The notes: generated by a model not told the origin, from the sequence alone. A DNA stretch of 64,000 nt from Maioricimonas rarisocia (GCF_007747795.1 NZ_CP036275.1:5138001-5202000); one strand, 5' to 3'. Counted from the first letter of the stretch, positions 1 through 9,512 are shown. Numbers and translations: made by a program.

Positions 1-203
1 CCGGCACGTTCAACCAGACGACCCGCGACGCGGCCTGGGCTCGCATGTCCGCTGCCGGAGTCCAGTTGATGACGTGGTTCGGAGCCGCCGCCGAGTTGCA
101 TCGCGACTGGCGGAATGACATCGAAGGGCTCGGCACCCTCTTCTCCAATCATCTGCCCGCCTACCGCAACCTCATCTCCAGCTACAACGCCGCGAAGTCG
201 TAG
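1..203 (+). CDS. Isochorismatase-family (YcaC-like) hydrolase, C-terminal part
   Basis: The window opens inside a gene; the last 67 codons are readable and end in TAG at 201-203. The visible tail contains TTWF-like (MTWFGAAAELHRDWRND) and a GLGTLFSNHLP segment. These are typical of the C-terminus of YcaC-like members of the isochorismatase cysteine-hydrolase family, which are cytoplasmic enzymes of often unknown substrate. The catalytic Asp/Lys/Cys lie upstream of the window and cannot be checked. The next gene, a pirin, starts 147 bp downstream on the same strand; pirins and YcaC-type hydrolases are commonly neighbours. Family call is fairly sure, substrate unknown. Confidence 0.8.
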   Translation, partial: GTFNQTTRDAAWARMSAAGVQLMTWFGAAAELHRDWRNDIEGLGTLFSNHLPAYRNLISSYNAAKS

Positions 204-350
204 CCCCAAGCGGACGATGCGTTGGGCGACCTCCCGTGCGGCACGTGCGTCGTCGCGCGTCGCGCGGGACTCGACCGATCACTGCGCGGTTCGGTCGCTC
301 GAGGACGAGCCGCTGACGATGACGAATTCCTTTCGAGCCGGGGAAACACG

Positions 351-1232
351 ATGAAAGTCGTCCGTCAGGTCATCCAGGACACTTCCCAGCACTGGGTCGG
401 GGACGGGTTTCCCGTTCGCAGCATGTTCTCCTACGCAGACGGAAACCGGTTTGATCCGTTTCTGCTGCTCGACTACGCCGGTCCGCACTCGTTCCCGCCC
501 GCAACGTCGGTTCGTGGAGTCGGCGAGCACCCGCACCGCGGCTTCGAGACCGTGACGATCGTCTATCAGGGTGAATTGGCGCATCGGGACTCGACGGGAA
601 GCCACGGCACCATCGGCCCCGGTGACGTGCAGTGGATGACGGCAGCCTCCGGTGTGGTTCACGAAGAGTTTCACAGCGAACGCTTCGCCCGCACGGGCGG
701 CACTCTCGAGATGGTGCAGATGTGGGTGAACCTGCCGGCCAGCGAGAAGAGGCGTCCTCCCCGGTACCAGGGGCTGCAGGCGGCCGATATACCGCAGGTT
801 CCGCTTCCCGACGAGGGCGGGTCCGTTCGCGTCATTGCGGGGCAGTACCACGGGACCGAAGGTGCCGCAAAGACGTTCACCCCGATCGACGTCTGGGACG
901 TCCAGCTTGCCAGGGCGGGTGAATTCGAGTTCTCCCTGCCGGACGGTCACACCGCTCTGATCGTCCTTCAGTCCGGAAGCGTCCGTATTAACGACGCAGA
1001 CGCTACCGCCGTCGGACTGGTGGAGCTGGATGGGACCGGCACGCGGGTGGTCGTCTCTGCAGACGCAGCGGCCCGGCTGCTGTTCCTCACCGGCGCTCCC
1101 ATCGGCGAACCGGTCGTCGGGCAGGGGCCGTTCGTCATGAACTCTCGCGACGAGATCCGACAGGCGATCGACGACTATCGCGAGGGTCGCATGGGCCATC
1201 TCGACTCGACCGAGAGCCAGCCGGAAGAGTAG
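351..1232 (+). CDS. Pirin family protein
   Basis: A 293-residue cupin-type protein. The N-terminal pirin domain shows the metal ligands: H60 and H62 in an EHPHRGFET motif, and H104 with E106 in VVHEE. These correspond to the HxH and HxE ligands of known pirins, some of which have quercetin dioxygenase activity. The C-terminal cupin half (about 175-290) is present, so the length is normal. The ATG at 351 was chosen because it begins the conserved MKVVRQV stretch and follows a GGGG-rich site; an upstream in-frame extension to 222 is not pirin-like. Cytoplasmic. Real substrate or transcription-cofactor role cannot be read from sequence. Confidence 0.9.
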   Translation: MKVVRQVIQDTSQHWVGDGFPVRSMFSYADGNRFDPFLLLDYAGPHSFPPATSVRGVGEHPHRGFETVTIVYQGELAHRDSTGSHGTIGPGDVQWMTAASGVVHEEFHSERFARTGGTLEMVQMWVNLPASEKRRPPRYQGLQAADIPQVPLPDEGGSVRVIAGQYHGTEGAAKTFTPIDVWDVQLARAGEFEFSLPDGHTALIVLQSGSVRINDADATAVGLVELDGTGTRVVVSADAAARLLFLTGAPIGEPVVGQGPFVMNSRDEIRQAIDDYREGRMGHLDSTESQPEE

Positions 1233-1611
1233 CGGCCCTCTGCCGCGTTGCCGGAGATTCCGGTCGTTCCCGTTGCCTGTCGTCATATCTGTAGCGGCTT
1301 CGTACGGGAACGGTCTGCCCCGTTGCGCGACCGGTCCCCCGGCATCAGATCACTGCCGCCGCGGACAGGCGCCTATTCCCCCGCGGCCCTTTCATTCAAC
1401 ATTTCCGTACGATCTTTTTTGAATATCCAATGGAGGGGAACGTTCCGTTTGCGTAAGACAGTTGGCAGAGGAGAATCGTCAGCTGGATCTCAGCGCATGT
1501 CTGTCACAGCCTCCCCGCACATGGGAAGGCAGCAGGCGATGCATCTGAGAGGGTGGTTGACGTCAACCTCGCCCGTTCCTCGCTCCCAGGTCTCAATCCG
1601 GATTTCGCACG
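1233..1611. other. Non-coding gap between pirin and DUF5060 gene
   Basis: No convincing gene. Right after the pirin stop there is a small hairpin, GCGGC-CCTCT-GCCGC at 1232-1246, which may help end transcription. Around 1410-1430 a T-rich, AT-richer stretch stands out from the GC-rich background and may be part of the promoter of the downstream secreted protein; no clear -35/-10 pair is visible. Confidence 0.4.
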
Positions 1612-3498
1612 ATGTCTCGAATGAGCTTCATTCTGCTCGTTATGGCCCTGCTGTTCCCACCATCAGGGGATGCGAGTGCTCAGGACTCCGCCAGCGTGAG
1701 CGGAGAACTCAAGCAGTGGCACAAGGTGACACTGACGGTCGACGGCCCGCACGCAAAAGAAACAGACTCGTCTCCGAATCCCTTTACCGATTACCGGATG
1801 ACGGTCACCTTCACCCACGAGTCCGGTTCCCCCCGCTATGAGGTCCCCGGCTACTTTGCGGCGGACGGCAATGCCGGAGAGACCTCGGCGACCGAAGGCA
1901 ACAAGTGGCGAGCCCATCTCTCACCCGACAAACCGGGCGAGTGGACGTACCGTGTTTCGTTTGTGAAGGGCCGACAGGTAGCGCTCGATCGGCAGGCGTC
2001 CGGCGATGCCGTCGAAGACTGTGATGGCCTGACCGGCAGTTTCGAGATCGCTCCCACGGACAAGTCCGGACGGGACCTCCGTGCTCACGGCCGACTCGAA
2101 TACGTCGGCAAGCACTATCTGCGGTTTGCCGGCAGCGGCGAGTACTTCCTCAAGGCGGGCGCGGACGCGCCCGAGACGCTGCTCGGCTATGTCGATTTCG
2201 ACGGCACCGAGACCCGCAAGGTTCCGCTGAAGACCTGGCAGCCGCACGTTCGCGACTGGAATGAAGGCGATCCAACCTGGAAAGACGGTAAGGGCAAAGG
2301 CCTCATCGGGGCGTTGAACTACCTGGCCGGCAAAGGCTGCAACGTCGTTTCCTTTCTGCCGTACAACGCCGGCGGCGACGGTGACAATGTCTGGCCCTTC
2401 GTCGCTCCCGAAGACAAGCTGCACTACGACTGCTCCAAGCTCGATCAGTGGCAGGTCGTCTTCGACCACGGGACGGCCCTGGGCATGTATCTGCACTTCA
2501 AGCTGCAGGAAACCGAGAACGACGACAACAACAGGGGACACAGGGAAGCCAAGGCGACCAACGTACCAGCCTCCCTGGACGGAGGCGACCTCGGTATCGA
2601 GCGTAAGCTCTATCTGCGGGAGCTGATTGCCCGCTTCAGCTACGAACTGGCGCTCAACTGGAACCTGGGGGAAGAGAACACACAGTCGACGAAGCAGCAG
2701 CGTGAGATGGCACAGTACATCCACGACACCGATCCCTACGATCATCACATCGTTGTGCATACGTTTCCGAACCAGCAGGACAAGGTGTACCTGCCGCTCC
2801 TGGGGAACAAGTCGACTCTCACGGGGGCGTCGCTGCAGAACAGCGACATCAAGGACAGCCACTGGCAGGTCGTCAAGTGGGTCAGCACCTCGGCCGAAGC
2901 GGGCAAACCGTGGGTAGTCGCCTTTGACGAAGCCGGTAATGCCCAGTGGGGCGAGCCCCCCGATCCCGGCTACGAAGGCTTCGACGGGACGGACCGCCAG
3001 GGCAAGAAGGTTCCGTTCGATCTGCACGACGTACGCAAGCAGGTTCTGTGGGGTACGCTGCTCGCCGGTGGAGCGGGTGTCGAGTACTACTTCGGCTATC
3101 AGCTCCCCGCGAACGATCTGACGTGCGAGGACTTTCGCAGCCGGGACAGGTCGTGGGACTTCTGTCGCATCGCGCTCGACTTCTTCCGGGACAACAACAT
3201 CCCGTTCCATGCGATGAAGAACGCAGACGATCTCGTCGGCAACCCGGAGCACGACAACTCGAAGTACTGCTTCGCGAAGGCGGGAGAACTGTACCTGGTT
3301 TACCTTCCCGACGGTGGCTCGACGACGCTGGACCTGTCGAATGCGGACGGCACGTACAAGGTTGCCTGGTTCAACCCCCGATCCGGCGGAGAACTGACGG
3401 ACGGTTCCGTCGCGGAGGTGGCCGGCGGCGAAACGGTTCGCATCGGCACTCCACCTGCGGACACCGACCAGGACTGGCTCGCCATCATTCGACGATAA
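1612..3498 (+). CDS. Secreted DUF5060 / collagen-binding-type glycoside hydrolase-like protein
   Basis: A 628-residue protein with a signal peptide (residues 1-23, hydrophobic [10 protein letters not shown] core, ASA-Q cleavage). An N-terminal DUF5060 beta-sandwich (about 33-120) is followed by a TIM-barrel-like central region and a C-terminal beta domain (about 545-626) resembling the putative collagen-binding domain that caps such enzymes. Candidate catalytic acids are E354/E355 in NWNLGEEN and E440 in FDEAGN, the usual acid/base and nucleophile positions for related clan members; this pairing is inferred. Length fits the family. Such proteins are common in planctomycetes and Bacteroidetes and are thought to attack plant or animal glycans. 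The substrate is unknown. Likely exported to the periplasm or cell surface. Confidence 0.8.
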   Translation: MSRMSFILLVMALLFPPSGDASAQDSASVSGELKQWHKVTLTVDGPHAKETDSSPNPFTDYRMTVTFTHESGSPRYEVPGYFAADGNAGETSATEGNKWRAHLSPDKPGEWTYRVSFVKGRQVALDRQASGDAVEDCDGLTGSFEIAPTDKSGRDLRAHGRLEYVGKHYLRFAGSGEYFLKAGADAPETLLGYVDFDGTETRKVPLKTWQPHVRDWNEGDPTWKDGKGKGLIGALNYLAGKGCNVVSFLPYNAGGDGDNVWPFVAPEDKLHYDCSKLDQWQVVFDHGTALGMYLHFKLQETENDDNNRGHREAKATNVPASLDGGDLGIERKLYLRELIARFSYELALNWNLGEENTQSTKQQREMAQYIHDTDPYDHHIVVHTFPNQQDKVYLPLLGNKSTLTGASLQNSDIKDSHWQVVKWVSTSAEAGKPWVVAFDEAGNAQWGEPPDPGYEGFDGTDRQGKKVPFDLHDVRKQVLWGTLLAGGAGVEYYFGYQLPANDLTCEDFRSRDRSWDFCRIALDFFRDNNIPFHAMKNADDLVGNPEHDNSKYCFAKAGELYLVYLPDGGSTTLDLSNADGTYKVAWFNPRSGGELTDGSVAEVAGGETVRIGTPPADTDQDWLAIIRR

Positions 3499-3571
3499 CC
3501 GGCCCGGCTCGTGCGGAGTGCCATGGCGCCCCAACAGACTCTCTACCCAACGATTGCTGAAAGCGTGACCA

Positions 3572-3976
3572 ATGAGAAGAACTCGGTATTGCGCTCAGCT
3601 GTTGCCCGTCCTGCTCGTCGTCGCAGGCTGTACCGGCGGCGCTCATCAGTACGATGTCGTTCCGGTCAGCGGCGTTGTCACCTGTGAAGGCAAGCCGGTC
3701 GCCAACGCAATCGTGCAGTTCTCCCCCGCTGAGAAAGAAGGACGCGCGGAGGGACGCCCCGGACGGGCCGCGTTCGGGAAGACCGATGAACAGGGCCGTT
3801 TCACGCTGTCGACGTACGGCGAAGACGATGGAGCCATTGTCGGGACGCACACGGTGAGCGTCGGCCCCGCTCCCACAGAGGACACCGCCGAACGGCCGAA
3901 CAAGTTCGCCTGCGCCGATTCGACGCTGCAAGTTACGGTCGAACCGGGTGCGGACGATCTGACGCTCGACTTCTGA
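3572..3976 (+). CDS. Small lipoprotein with carboxypeptidase-regulatory-like fold
   Basis: A 134-residue lipoprotein: signal peptide ending in lipobox VAGC with the modified cysteine at residue 20. The mature part has the pattern VSGVVTCEGKPVANAIVQF...GKTDEQGRFTLSTY, which is the beta-sandwich seen in carboxypeptidase-regulatory/transthyretin-like proteins. This class is very abundant in planctomycetes and is often found directly next to DUF1559 genes, as here (next gene starts 104 bp downstream). No enzymatic residues are visible; it is probably a structural or adhesion protein of the cell envelope. Function unknown. Confidence 0.75.
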   Translation: MRRTRYCAQLLPVLLVVAGCTGGAHQYDVVPVSGVVTCEGKPVANAIVQFSPAEKEGRAEGRPGRAAFGKTDEQGRFTLSTYGEDDGAIVGTHTVSVGPAPTEDTAERPNKFACADSTLQVTVEPGADDLTLDF

Positions 3977-4080
3977 GAGACGACTCGCACTGCATCTCTT
4001 ACGGCATCGTTTTTCCAGGTGTTGACTGTACCCCCCCTGGCGATGCTCTCCGTACGCGCTCTGATTGAGGAGGGACGTCG

Positions 4081-5130
4081 ATGTTCACTTCAACGCTCCA
4101 CCGACGACGCGGCTTCACGCTCATCGAGCTGCTGGTGGTCATTGCCATTATCGCGATTCTGATTGCATTGCTGCTGCCGGCGGTGCAGCAGGCGCGGGAA
4201 GCGGCCCGCCGCACGCAGTGTAAGAACAACCTCAAACAGCTCGCGCTCGCTCTCCACAACTACCACGATACATACCGGGTGTTTCCGCCAGGAGCCGTGC
4301 TTCCGTCGACACCCAATATCACATGGCCGCCGCCCAACCCGAACAATCCGATGGCTCGGACCGCCGGATGGACATGGAGCATGTACATCATGCCGATGGT
4401 CGACCAGGCTCCGTTGTACAACGCCACCGTCAGCACGTACGACCTGATGGGACTCGCTGTCAACGACCCCGCCGTCCTCCCCCAACTGCAGCGTCCGCTG
4501 GCGGCGTTCCGCTGCCCGTCAGACACGGGACCGGACATCAATGAAGCGCCGAGCGAGCACCACTTTCTCTTCGGCCTGACCAATGCCGGCTCCGACTGGT
4601 ACATCGACGGGTCCACGGCCGGCCCACGCGTGGCGCTGGCCACCTCGAACTACGTCGTCTCGCATCACCACCGTGTCCACCAGCGCGGCAGCCAGGGGGG
4701 CACGATCTGGCAATGGACGGGAGGCTTCGGCTTCAACAGCAAAACCCGGATGCGCGACATTACCGACGGTACGACAAACACAATCTGCATCGGCGAACGG
4801 GCGTACCGGCTGGGCAACGAAATGACGCACGCCGCGACATGGGCCGGCTGCGCCTCCGCCATGCACGACGACTGCATCGACGACTCGTGGTTCACGGCGC
4901 GCGCTCCCATCAATCCGCGTCAGGGATTCTGGGGCAGCTTTCAGCGGCAACAGGCACTCAGCAGCCTGCATGAAGGGGGCGTCCAGGTCGCTATGTTTGA
5001 CGGCTCCGTCCGGTTTCTCTCGGAGAACATCGAGTTCATTTTTCCTGCCGGAAACAACAACTCGGCCGCCGACAGCATCTACGAGTACCTGATTCACATG
5101 CAGGATGGTGCCGTCATCGGACAGTTCTGA
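4081..5130 (+). CDS. DUF1559 prepilin-like protein (H-X9-DG)
   Basis: A 349-residue type IV-pilin-like protein. The N-terminus has the prepilin cleavage motif [14 protein letters not shown]11 before the cut, E16 at the +5 position, then a long hydrophobic helix. The following [17 protein letters not shown] segment is the DUF1559 signature. The C-terminus carries H-EGGVQVAMF-DG, the H-X9-DG motif of this planctomycete family. Expected to be cleaved and methylated by a prepilin peptidase and to sit in the inner membrane or a pseudopilus; exact role is unknown. ATG at 4081 follows GAGGAGGGA. Two more paralogues occur in the window (41306 and 52292). Confidence 0.92.
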   Translation: MFTSTLHRRRGFTLIELLVVIAIIAILIALLLPAVQQAREAARRTQCKNNLKQLALALHNYHDTYRVFPPGAVLPSTPNITWPPPNPNNPMARTAGWTWSMYIMPMVDQAPLYNATVSTYDLMGLAVNDPAVLPQLQRPLAAFRCPSDTGPDINEAPSEHHFLFGLTNAGSDWYIDGSTAGPRVALATSNYVVSHHHRVHQRGSQGGTIWQWTGGFGFNSKTRMRDITDGTTNTICIGERAYRLGNEMTHAATWAGCASAMHDDCIDDSWFTARAPINPRQGFWGSFQRQQALSSLHEGGVQVAMFDGSVRFLSENIEFIFPAGNNNSAADSIYEYLIHMQDGAVIGQF

Positions 5131-5175
5131 AGTTGCGTCACAGACGCGCCGTTTCCGGCTTGCGGCGGGTCGTGG

Positions 5176-5200
5176 CAGCCGGGGCTCCGTGCCCCGGCTG
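5176..5200. terminator. Strong hairpin between convergent genes
   Basis: A perfect 10-bp stem, CAGCCGGGGC / GCCCCGGCTG, with a 5-nt loop (TCCGT). It lies between the stop of the DUF1559 gene and the stop of the convergent LysR gene, so it probably ends transcription from one or both sides. There is no long T tract on either strand, so intrinsic termination strength is uncertain. Confidence 0.6.
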
Positions 5201-5287
5201 TCACATCATCACCATGCTTCCGACAGCGTTTCCGACCGTATCGTTTCTCAGCCACGTGCCGATGATTCCCCGCTCCCGAAGTGCCCG

Positions 5288-6217
5288 CTACTGCCCGGAT
5301 GCCCCCTCCAGCGCTTTCAGCAGCGAACCGAGCAGTGCGGTCGGTTCCCGGCCCTCGCGGAGGGCCGCCACGACAAAGGTTCTCCCCAGCTCGTCCCTCA
5401 GCGATTTCGCGACGACCTGCTTCAGCAGCCCTCCCTTCAGCGTCCCGGCAATGATCCCCACTCCCAGTCGGGCACGCACGCAGGCAATCGTAAAAGCACT
5501 GTTGTCAGTTTCGGCGGAGATTCGCAGACGCGGGAGCAGACCTTGACGGTACAGCGCATGTTCCAGGAGCTGGCGACCGACCGTTTGAGCGTTTCCCACA
5601 ATGAGCGGGTCGTCGATAACGTCCGCCAATGTGACCGTCGTGGCTTTCGACAACCGATGTCGTCGCGGCAGGACCGCCATCGCGTCCAGCGAATACAGCC
5701 GCCGGTACGTCAGGCCGGGACGCGCGAGAGCGGGTGGCGGCTCGATCAGCAATGCCAGGTCCGCCTCTTCGTCGAGGACCCGCTGCTGAGCCGTGATATT
5801 ATCCGCGTGCATCAGCCGCAGTCGCACGTCAGGATACACTTTCTGGAACTCGCGCAGCGGTTCGCCGAGTTCTTCGAGCATCATACGGACGCCCGTAACG
5901 ATCGAAACGCGGTCGGGAAGACCACCGGCATGCTCCTCCACAATTTCGAACGACGACTCGAGGCCGGCAAGAATCGGCAGAATCTGGCGATACAGCATGT
6001 CGGCCAGCGGCGTCGGAACGATCTTCCGCCCCTGACGCTCGAACAGGGGATTCCGGTAGACCTGCTCGAGCGACTTGATCTGCTCCCACATTGTGGGAAC
6101 CGCCAGCCCGAGATGCGGCTCCGCGGCTGCATATCCCTGATACCGGTACACGGCGCAGAACGTCCGCAGTTGCTGCACCGAAAGCATGGCTGCACGATCA
6201 GCGGGAGAAATGGTCAT
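5288..6217 (-). CDS. LysR family transcriptional regulator
   Basis: A 309-residue regulator. Residues about 12-75 form the LysR winged helix-turn-helix (LSVQQLRTFCAVYRYQGYAAAE...), and the rest is the LysR substrate-binding domain. The ATG at 6217 gives a normal LysR length; a longer frame reaching 6406 would run through the intergenic region and has no LysR-like residues, so it was rejected. It is divergent from an MFS-oxidoreductase-cyclase-dehydrogenase operon and is the obvious candidate to control it with a pathway metabolite as inducer (inference). A 7-7-7 inverted repeat at 6271-6291 lies 54 bp upstream of its start and may be its operator. Confidence 0.88.
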   Translation of the reverse strand: MTISPADRAAMLSVQQLRTFCAVYRYQGYAAAEPHLGLAVPTMWEQIKSLEQVYRNPLFERQGRKIVPTPLADMLYRQILPILAGLESSFEIVEEHAGGLPDRVSIVTGVRMMLEELGEPLREFQKVYPDVRLRLMHADNITAQQRVLDEEADLALLIEPPPALARPGLTYRRLYSLDAMAVLPRRHRLSKATTVTLADVIDDPLIVGNAQTVGRQLLEHALYRQGLLPRLRISAETDNSAFTIACVRARLGVGIIAGTLKGGLLKQVVAKSLRDELGRTFVVAALREGREPTALLGSLLKALEGASGQ

Positions 6218-6270
6218 TCGAGATTCCCGAAGCGGGGAGAAGAATGCTTCAATTCTAGCTGACAACGTCC

Positions 6271-6291
6271 CAACGCCGAAACCGGGCGTTG
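6271..6291. promoter_or_regulatory. Candidate LysR operator (inverted repeat)
   Basis: Perfect inverted repeat CAACGCC-N7-GGCGTTG in the 201-bp divergent region between the LysR and MFS genes. Size and location fit a LysR-type binding site, but the same symmetry could be a hairpin. Assignment is inference from position and symmetry only. Confidence 0.45.
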
Positions 6292-6350
6292 CGGCTCGAA
6301 ACGCAGCCAAAACCGGCGATCGGCCGCGTTCGTGACGTAACGACGCGAAC

Positions 6351-6390
6351 CGCCCACTGCAGAGACGCCCACTGCAGAGACGCCCACAGA
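6351..6390. repeat. 15-bp tandem direct repeat upstream of MFS gene
   Basis: The unit CGCCCACTGCAGAGA occurs at 6351-6365 and 6366-6380, followed by a partial third copy at 6381-6390. It ends about 28 bp before the MFS start codon, so it sits where promoter or operator elements are expected. Could be a regulatory iteron or a length-variable tract. Confidence 0.6.
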
Positions 6391-6418
6391 CCCGATTGCC
6401 CAACACGGACCCGCCTCA

Positions 6419-7804
6419 ATGAATGAACCAGCGGCCACCCGGCAGCGATACATCCTCGTGCTGCTGCTGTTTCTTCACACGGTCAACACCTATATGGACC
6501 GCGTGTGCATCTCGGCGGCCAAGCTCTCGATGCAGGAGGACATCTCCGGGCTGACCGACCAGATGATGGGCTACGTCTTCGGCATCTTCGCTGTCGGCTA
6601 CGCACTGTTTCAGATCCCTGCCGGATGGTTCAGCGACCGTGTCGGCCCACGTCGCGCGTTGACGATCATCGTGATCATCTGGAGCCTGTTCACTGCCATG
6701 ACCGGCGCGGTCTTCACCGCCATCAGCCTGCTCGTGGTCCGGTTTCTGTTTGGAGTCGGTGAGGCAGGAGCCTATCCGGGCGCGACGCGGGCACTCTACC
6801 GCTGGTTGCCACCCAAAGAGCGGGGAATCGGCCAGGGGATTTTCCATTCCGGCGCACGTGTCGGTGCCGCCTTCTCACTTGTTGCGATGCCGGCGATCAT
6901 CGACGTTATCGGATGGCGATGGACTTTCGTTGCCAATGCCGTAATCGGCCTGGTGTGGGTGGCGGTCTGGTGGTTCTGGTATCGCGACCGACCTGAAGAA
7001 CATCCCGCGGTGAATCCGGCCGAGTCCGAATTGATCGAGCGGGGCATTCAGGACCAGGAAACACCGAACGCGACGCTGCCGTTCATCCAGATCGTCACCT
7101 CGGCCAACGTGCTGCTGGCAATGTTTCAGTACGCCGCAAGCAACATCACTTTCTTCATCAGCATCACCTGGCTGCGGCCTTACGTCGAAGATCGCTGGGG
7201 AAGTGATGCCGCAAACCTCACGTTCGTGCCGCTTCTCGTCGGTGCCGTGGCGTTGTGGGTTTCCGGCTACACGGTCACGACGCTGCATCGCCGGGGGATG
7301 CCGGTCCTCTCACGACGAATACCGGCCATGGCTGGCTACCTTCTTGGTGCGATCGGGATGCTGATGTGCACACAGACGTCCGGATCGGACTCGGTCTGGC
7401 CACTCATCGCCAGCTTCTCGTTGGCGCTGTTCGGCGTCGAGATGACGCTCAGCCCGAGCTGGGCCTTCTGCATGGACATCGGCGGCGAACGCTCCGGTGC
7501 CGTCTCGGGGGCCATGAACATGGTCGGTAACCTCGGTGCAGCACTGAGTGCCGTCCTGTTCCCGTACTTCGTCGCGCACGTCACTCTGCCGTACCTCGCA
7601 CCGTCGTCGGGGTCGGCCGATTCGTTCTTCGTCTTTGCCGCCGGCATGAACGGGCTGGCTGTCGTCGCGTGGCTGTTCATGGATCCGCTGCGTCCACTGC
7701 CACATCTGCCCCCCGGGGCACTGCAGAAGCGGATGTACGGATTTCTGGCCCTGATGGTCGTTGTCGTTGCCGCACTCGTTTACGCGAAGCTGTTTCTGGG
7801 ATAG
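6419..7804 (+). CDS. MFS transporter, anion:cation symporter (ACS) type
   Basis: A 461-residue inner-membrane transporter with about 12 predicted transmembrane helices. The first cytoplasmic face carries DRVCISAAK after helix 1 and GWFSDRVGPRR between helices 2 and 3, the standard major-facilitator loop motif. The overall pattern resembles the ACS subfamily that imports organic anions such as hexuronates, tartrate or sugar acids. It is the first gene of a tight operon: the oxidoreductase follows after 6 bp. The likely cargo is the substrate of the three enzymes behind it, probably a sugar acid or polyol-derived acid (inference). Confidence 0.88.
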   Translation: MNEPAATRQRYILVLLLFLHTVNTYMDRVCISAAKLSMQEDISGLTDQMMGYVFGIFAVGYALFQIPAGWFSDRVGPRRALTIIVIIWSLFTAMTGAVFTAISLLVVRFLFGVGEAGAYPGATRALYRWLPPKERGIGQGIFHSGARVGAAFSLVAMPAIIDVIGWRWTFVANAVIGLVWVAVWWFWYRDRPEEHPAVNPAESELIERGIQDQETPNATLPFIQIVTSANVLLAMFQYAASNITFFISITWLRPYVEDRWGSDAANLTFVPLLVGAVALWVSGYTVTTLHRRGMPVLSRRIPAMAGYLLGAIGMLMCTQTSGSDSVWPLIASFSLALFGVEMTLSPSWAFCMDIGGERSGAVSGAMNMVGNLGAALSAVLFPYFVAHVTLPYLAPSSGSADSFFVFAAGMNGLAVVAWLFMDPLRPLPHLPPGALQKRMYGFLALMVVVVAALVYAKLFLG

Positions 7805-7810
7805 GTCGAG

Positions 7811-8875
7811 ATGGGAACTCCGGAGCGATTGCGGGGTGTCGGTGTGGGAGCTGGCTGGTTCAGTCGCTTCCACTACGACGCCTGGTCGAAGATCGCCGCA
7901 GTGGACATGGTCGCGGTCTGCGACCTGGAACCGCAGAACGCAGAGCACGCCTCCGCGACACTCGGCGGTGCTGCGGTCTACACCGAAGCCTCGAAGATGT
8001 TGCGCGAGACCCGGCCCGACTTCGTCGACGTCATTACCCGCCCGGAGTCACACCTGTCGATCGTACGGTCCGCAGCGGAGCTCGGCATCCATGTCATCTG
8101 CCAGAAGCCGCTGGCGCCGTCCTTCGAGCAGGCACGCGAGATCGTCGCGTTGGCCGAGGCCGCCGGAATCCGCCTGATGGTGCACGAAAACTTTCGTTTT
8201 CAGCCGTGGCACCGCGAACTCAAGTCGCTGATCGCGGCGGGGGCGATCGGCGACGACCTGCACATGGTGGCAGTCCGCACGCGGCTGGGGGACGGCTGGC
8301 AACCGGACGCCTACCAGTCGCGACAACCCTACTTCGCCACAATGCCCCGGCTGCTCGTCTATGAAACGGGCGTCCACTTCATCGACGTGATGCGATACTT
8401 CGCCGGTGAGATCGACGGCGTTTTCGCGTCGCTTCGCCGCCTCAATCATCAGATTGCGGGAGAGGACACCGGACTGCTTTTCTTCGAGTTCGCCAGCGGC
8501 GCACGCGGCACATGGGACGCCAGCCGGTATCACGAACCGGACTGTGAGAATCCGCGGTACACGTTCGGCGAGTTTCTCATCGAAGGAAGTCAGGGCTCGC
8601 TTCGGCTGGACTACGACGGACGGATTCGCATCCAGCCGCTGGGAGAACCATCCCGGAAACATGCATATGCCCATTCGCACGCAGGTTTCGCAGGCGATTG
8701 CGTCTACTTCACACAACAACACTTCGTCGAGGCCCTGCTGAACGGAAAACCTTTCGAGACCGGAGGCACCGACTACCTCAAGACCCTCGCAGTGCAGGAA
8801 GCCGTTTATCGTTCTGCGTCGAGCGGACAGCCGGTGCGTGGATTGACCGCAGGAGCTGATCATGCGGATCGTTGA
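7811..8875 (+). CDS. Gfo/Idh/MocA family oxidoreductase
   Basis: A 354-residue NAD(P)-dependent dehydrogenase. N-terminal Rossmann fold with a GVGAGWFSRFHY dinucleotide loop (about residues 10-22); the family EKP motif appears as QKP in HVICQKPLAP, keeping the functional lysine but with Glu replaced by Gln. The C-terminal domain shows ETGVHFIDVMRYFAG, containing the expected catalytic histidine region. Such enzymes oxidise a sugar or inositol hydroxyl to a ketone or lactone. It overlaps the cyclase gene by 14 bp, indicating translational coupling. Substrate unknown. Confidence 0.88.
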   Translation: MGTPERLRGVGVGAGWFSRFHYDAWSKIAAVDMVAVCDLEPQNAEHASATLGGAAVYTEASKMLRETRPDFVDVITRPESHLSIVRSAAELGIHVICQKPLAPSFEQAREIVALAEAAGIRLMVHENFRFQPWHRELKSLIAAGAIGDDLHMVAVRTRLGDGWQPDAYQSRQPYFATMPRLLVYETGVHFIDVMRYFAGEIDGVFASLRRLNHQIAGEDTGLLFFEFASGARGTWDASRYHEPDCENPRYTFGEFLIEGSQGSLRLDYDGRIRIQPLGEPSRKHAYAHSHAGFAGDCVYFTQQHFVEALLNGKPFETGGTDYLKTLAVQEAVYRSASSGQPVRGLTAGADHADR

Positions 8876-9512
8876 TCTGACGCTTCCGATCACGCCGCAG
8901 ATGCCCGGCGTGTCGATCGACGTCGCCCGCCGCCTCGACGAAGACGGCTGGAACGCGACAACACTCACCCTATACTCCCACAGCGGCACCCACATGGATG
9001 CCCCCTGTCACTTTCTCCCGGAAGGAAACACGATCGATCGCCAGGATCTCGGTCGCCTTGTTGGACCGGCGATCGTTGTCGATCTGTCCCCCGCCGAGCC
9101 AGGACAACTGCTGAAGGTGGAGGACTTTGCGACCGTCCGCGACATCGTGCAACCAGGAGTACGGCTGCTCCTGCGCACCGACTGGCACAAACGGTATGGC
9201 ACAGACGAGTACCGCGACGCGCTGCCACGTATCTCGCTCGAACTGGCGGAGTGGCTGGTCGAACGGCAAGTCGCGCTGCTCGGTGTCGAGCCACCGTCTG
9301 TCGCGGACGTCAATCAGCTCGATGAACTGACCGCTGTCCACCAGACGTTGTTTCGGGGCGAGGTCGTCATCGTGGAAGGACTTGCCCATCTCGATCAGCT
9401 GTCGCAGCAGCACGTGGAATTCGTGGCGTTGCCTTTGAACGTGATCGGCGGAGACGGAACACCGGTGCGAGCAATCGCCATCGAACGTGAAGCGGAATTC
9501 GGGGCCGACTGA
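8862..9512 (+). CDS. Cyclase-family (kynurenine formamidase-like) metal hydrolase
   Basis: A 216-residue protein with the diagnostic motif H40-SGTHMDAPCH-50 (HxGTHxDxPxH), whose histidines and aspartate bind metal in kynurenine formamidase and related cyclases. Length is normal for the family (about 205-260). Its start lies inside the end of the oxidoreductase gene, and the dehydrogenase gene follows after about 60 bp. Tryptophan catabolism is unlikely because no other pathway gene is nearby. A role in hydrolysing a lactone or cyclic intermediate produced by the preceding oxidoreductase is more plausible (inference). Confidence 0.85.
   Translation: MRIVDLTLPITPQMPGVSIDVARRLDEDGWNATTLTLYSHSGTHMDAPCHFLPEGNTIDRQDLGRLVGPAIVVDLSPAEPGQLLKVEDFATVRDIVQPGVRLLLRTDWHKRYGTDEYRDALPRISLELAEWLVERQVALLGVEPPSVADVNQLDELTAVHQTLFRGEVVIVEGLAHLDQLSQQHVEFVALPLNVIGGDGTPVRAIAIEREAEFGAD

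Noticed and set aside
279-1286. Long open frame on the minus strand opposite the pirin gene
   Set aside because: Overlaps a clear pirin on the plus strand and its translation has no family features; it is a shadow of high-GC coding DNA.
1248-1841. Open frame across the pirin-DUF5060 gap
   Set aside because: Low-complexity basic translation, runs into the signal peptide of the next gene in another frame.
1921-3534. 537-codon open frame on the minus strand
   Set aside because: Antisense of the DUF5060 gene; composition (Val/Arg-rich, few motifs) is typical of a shadow frame.
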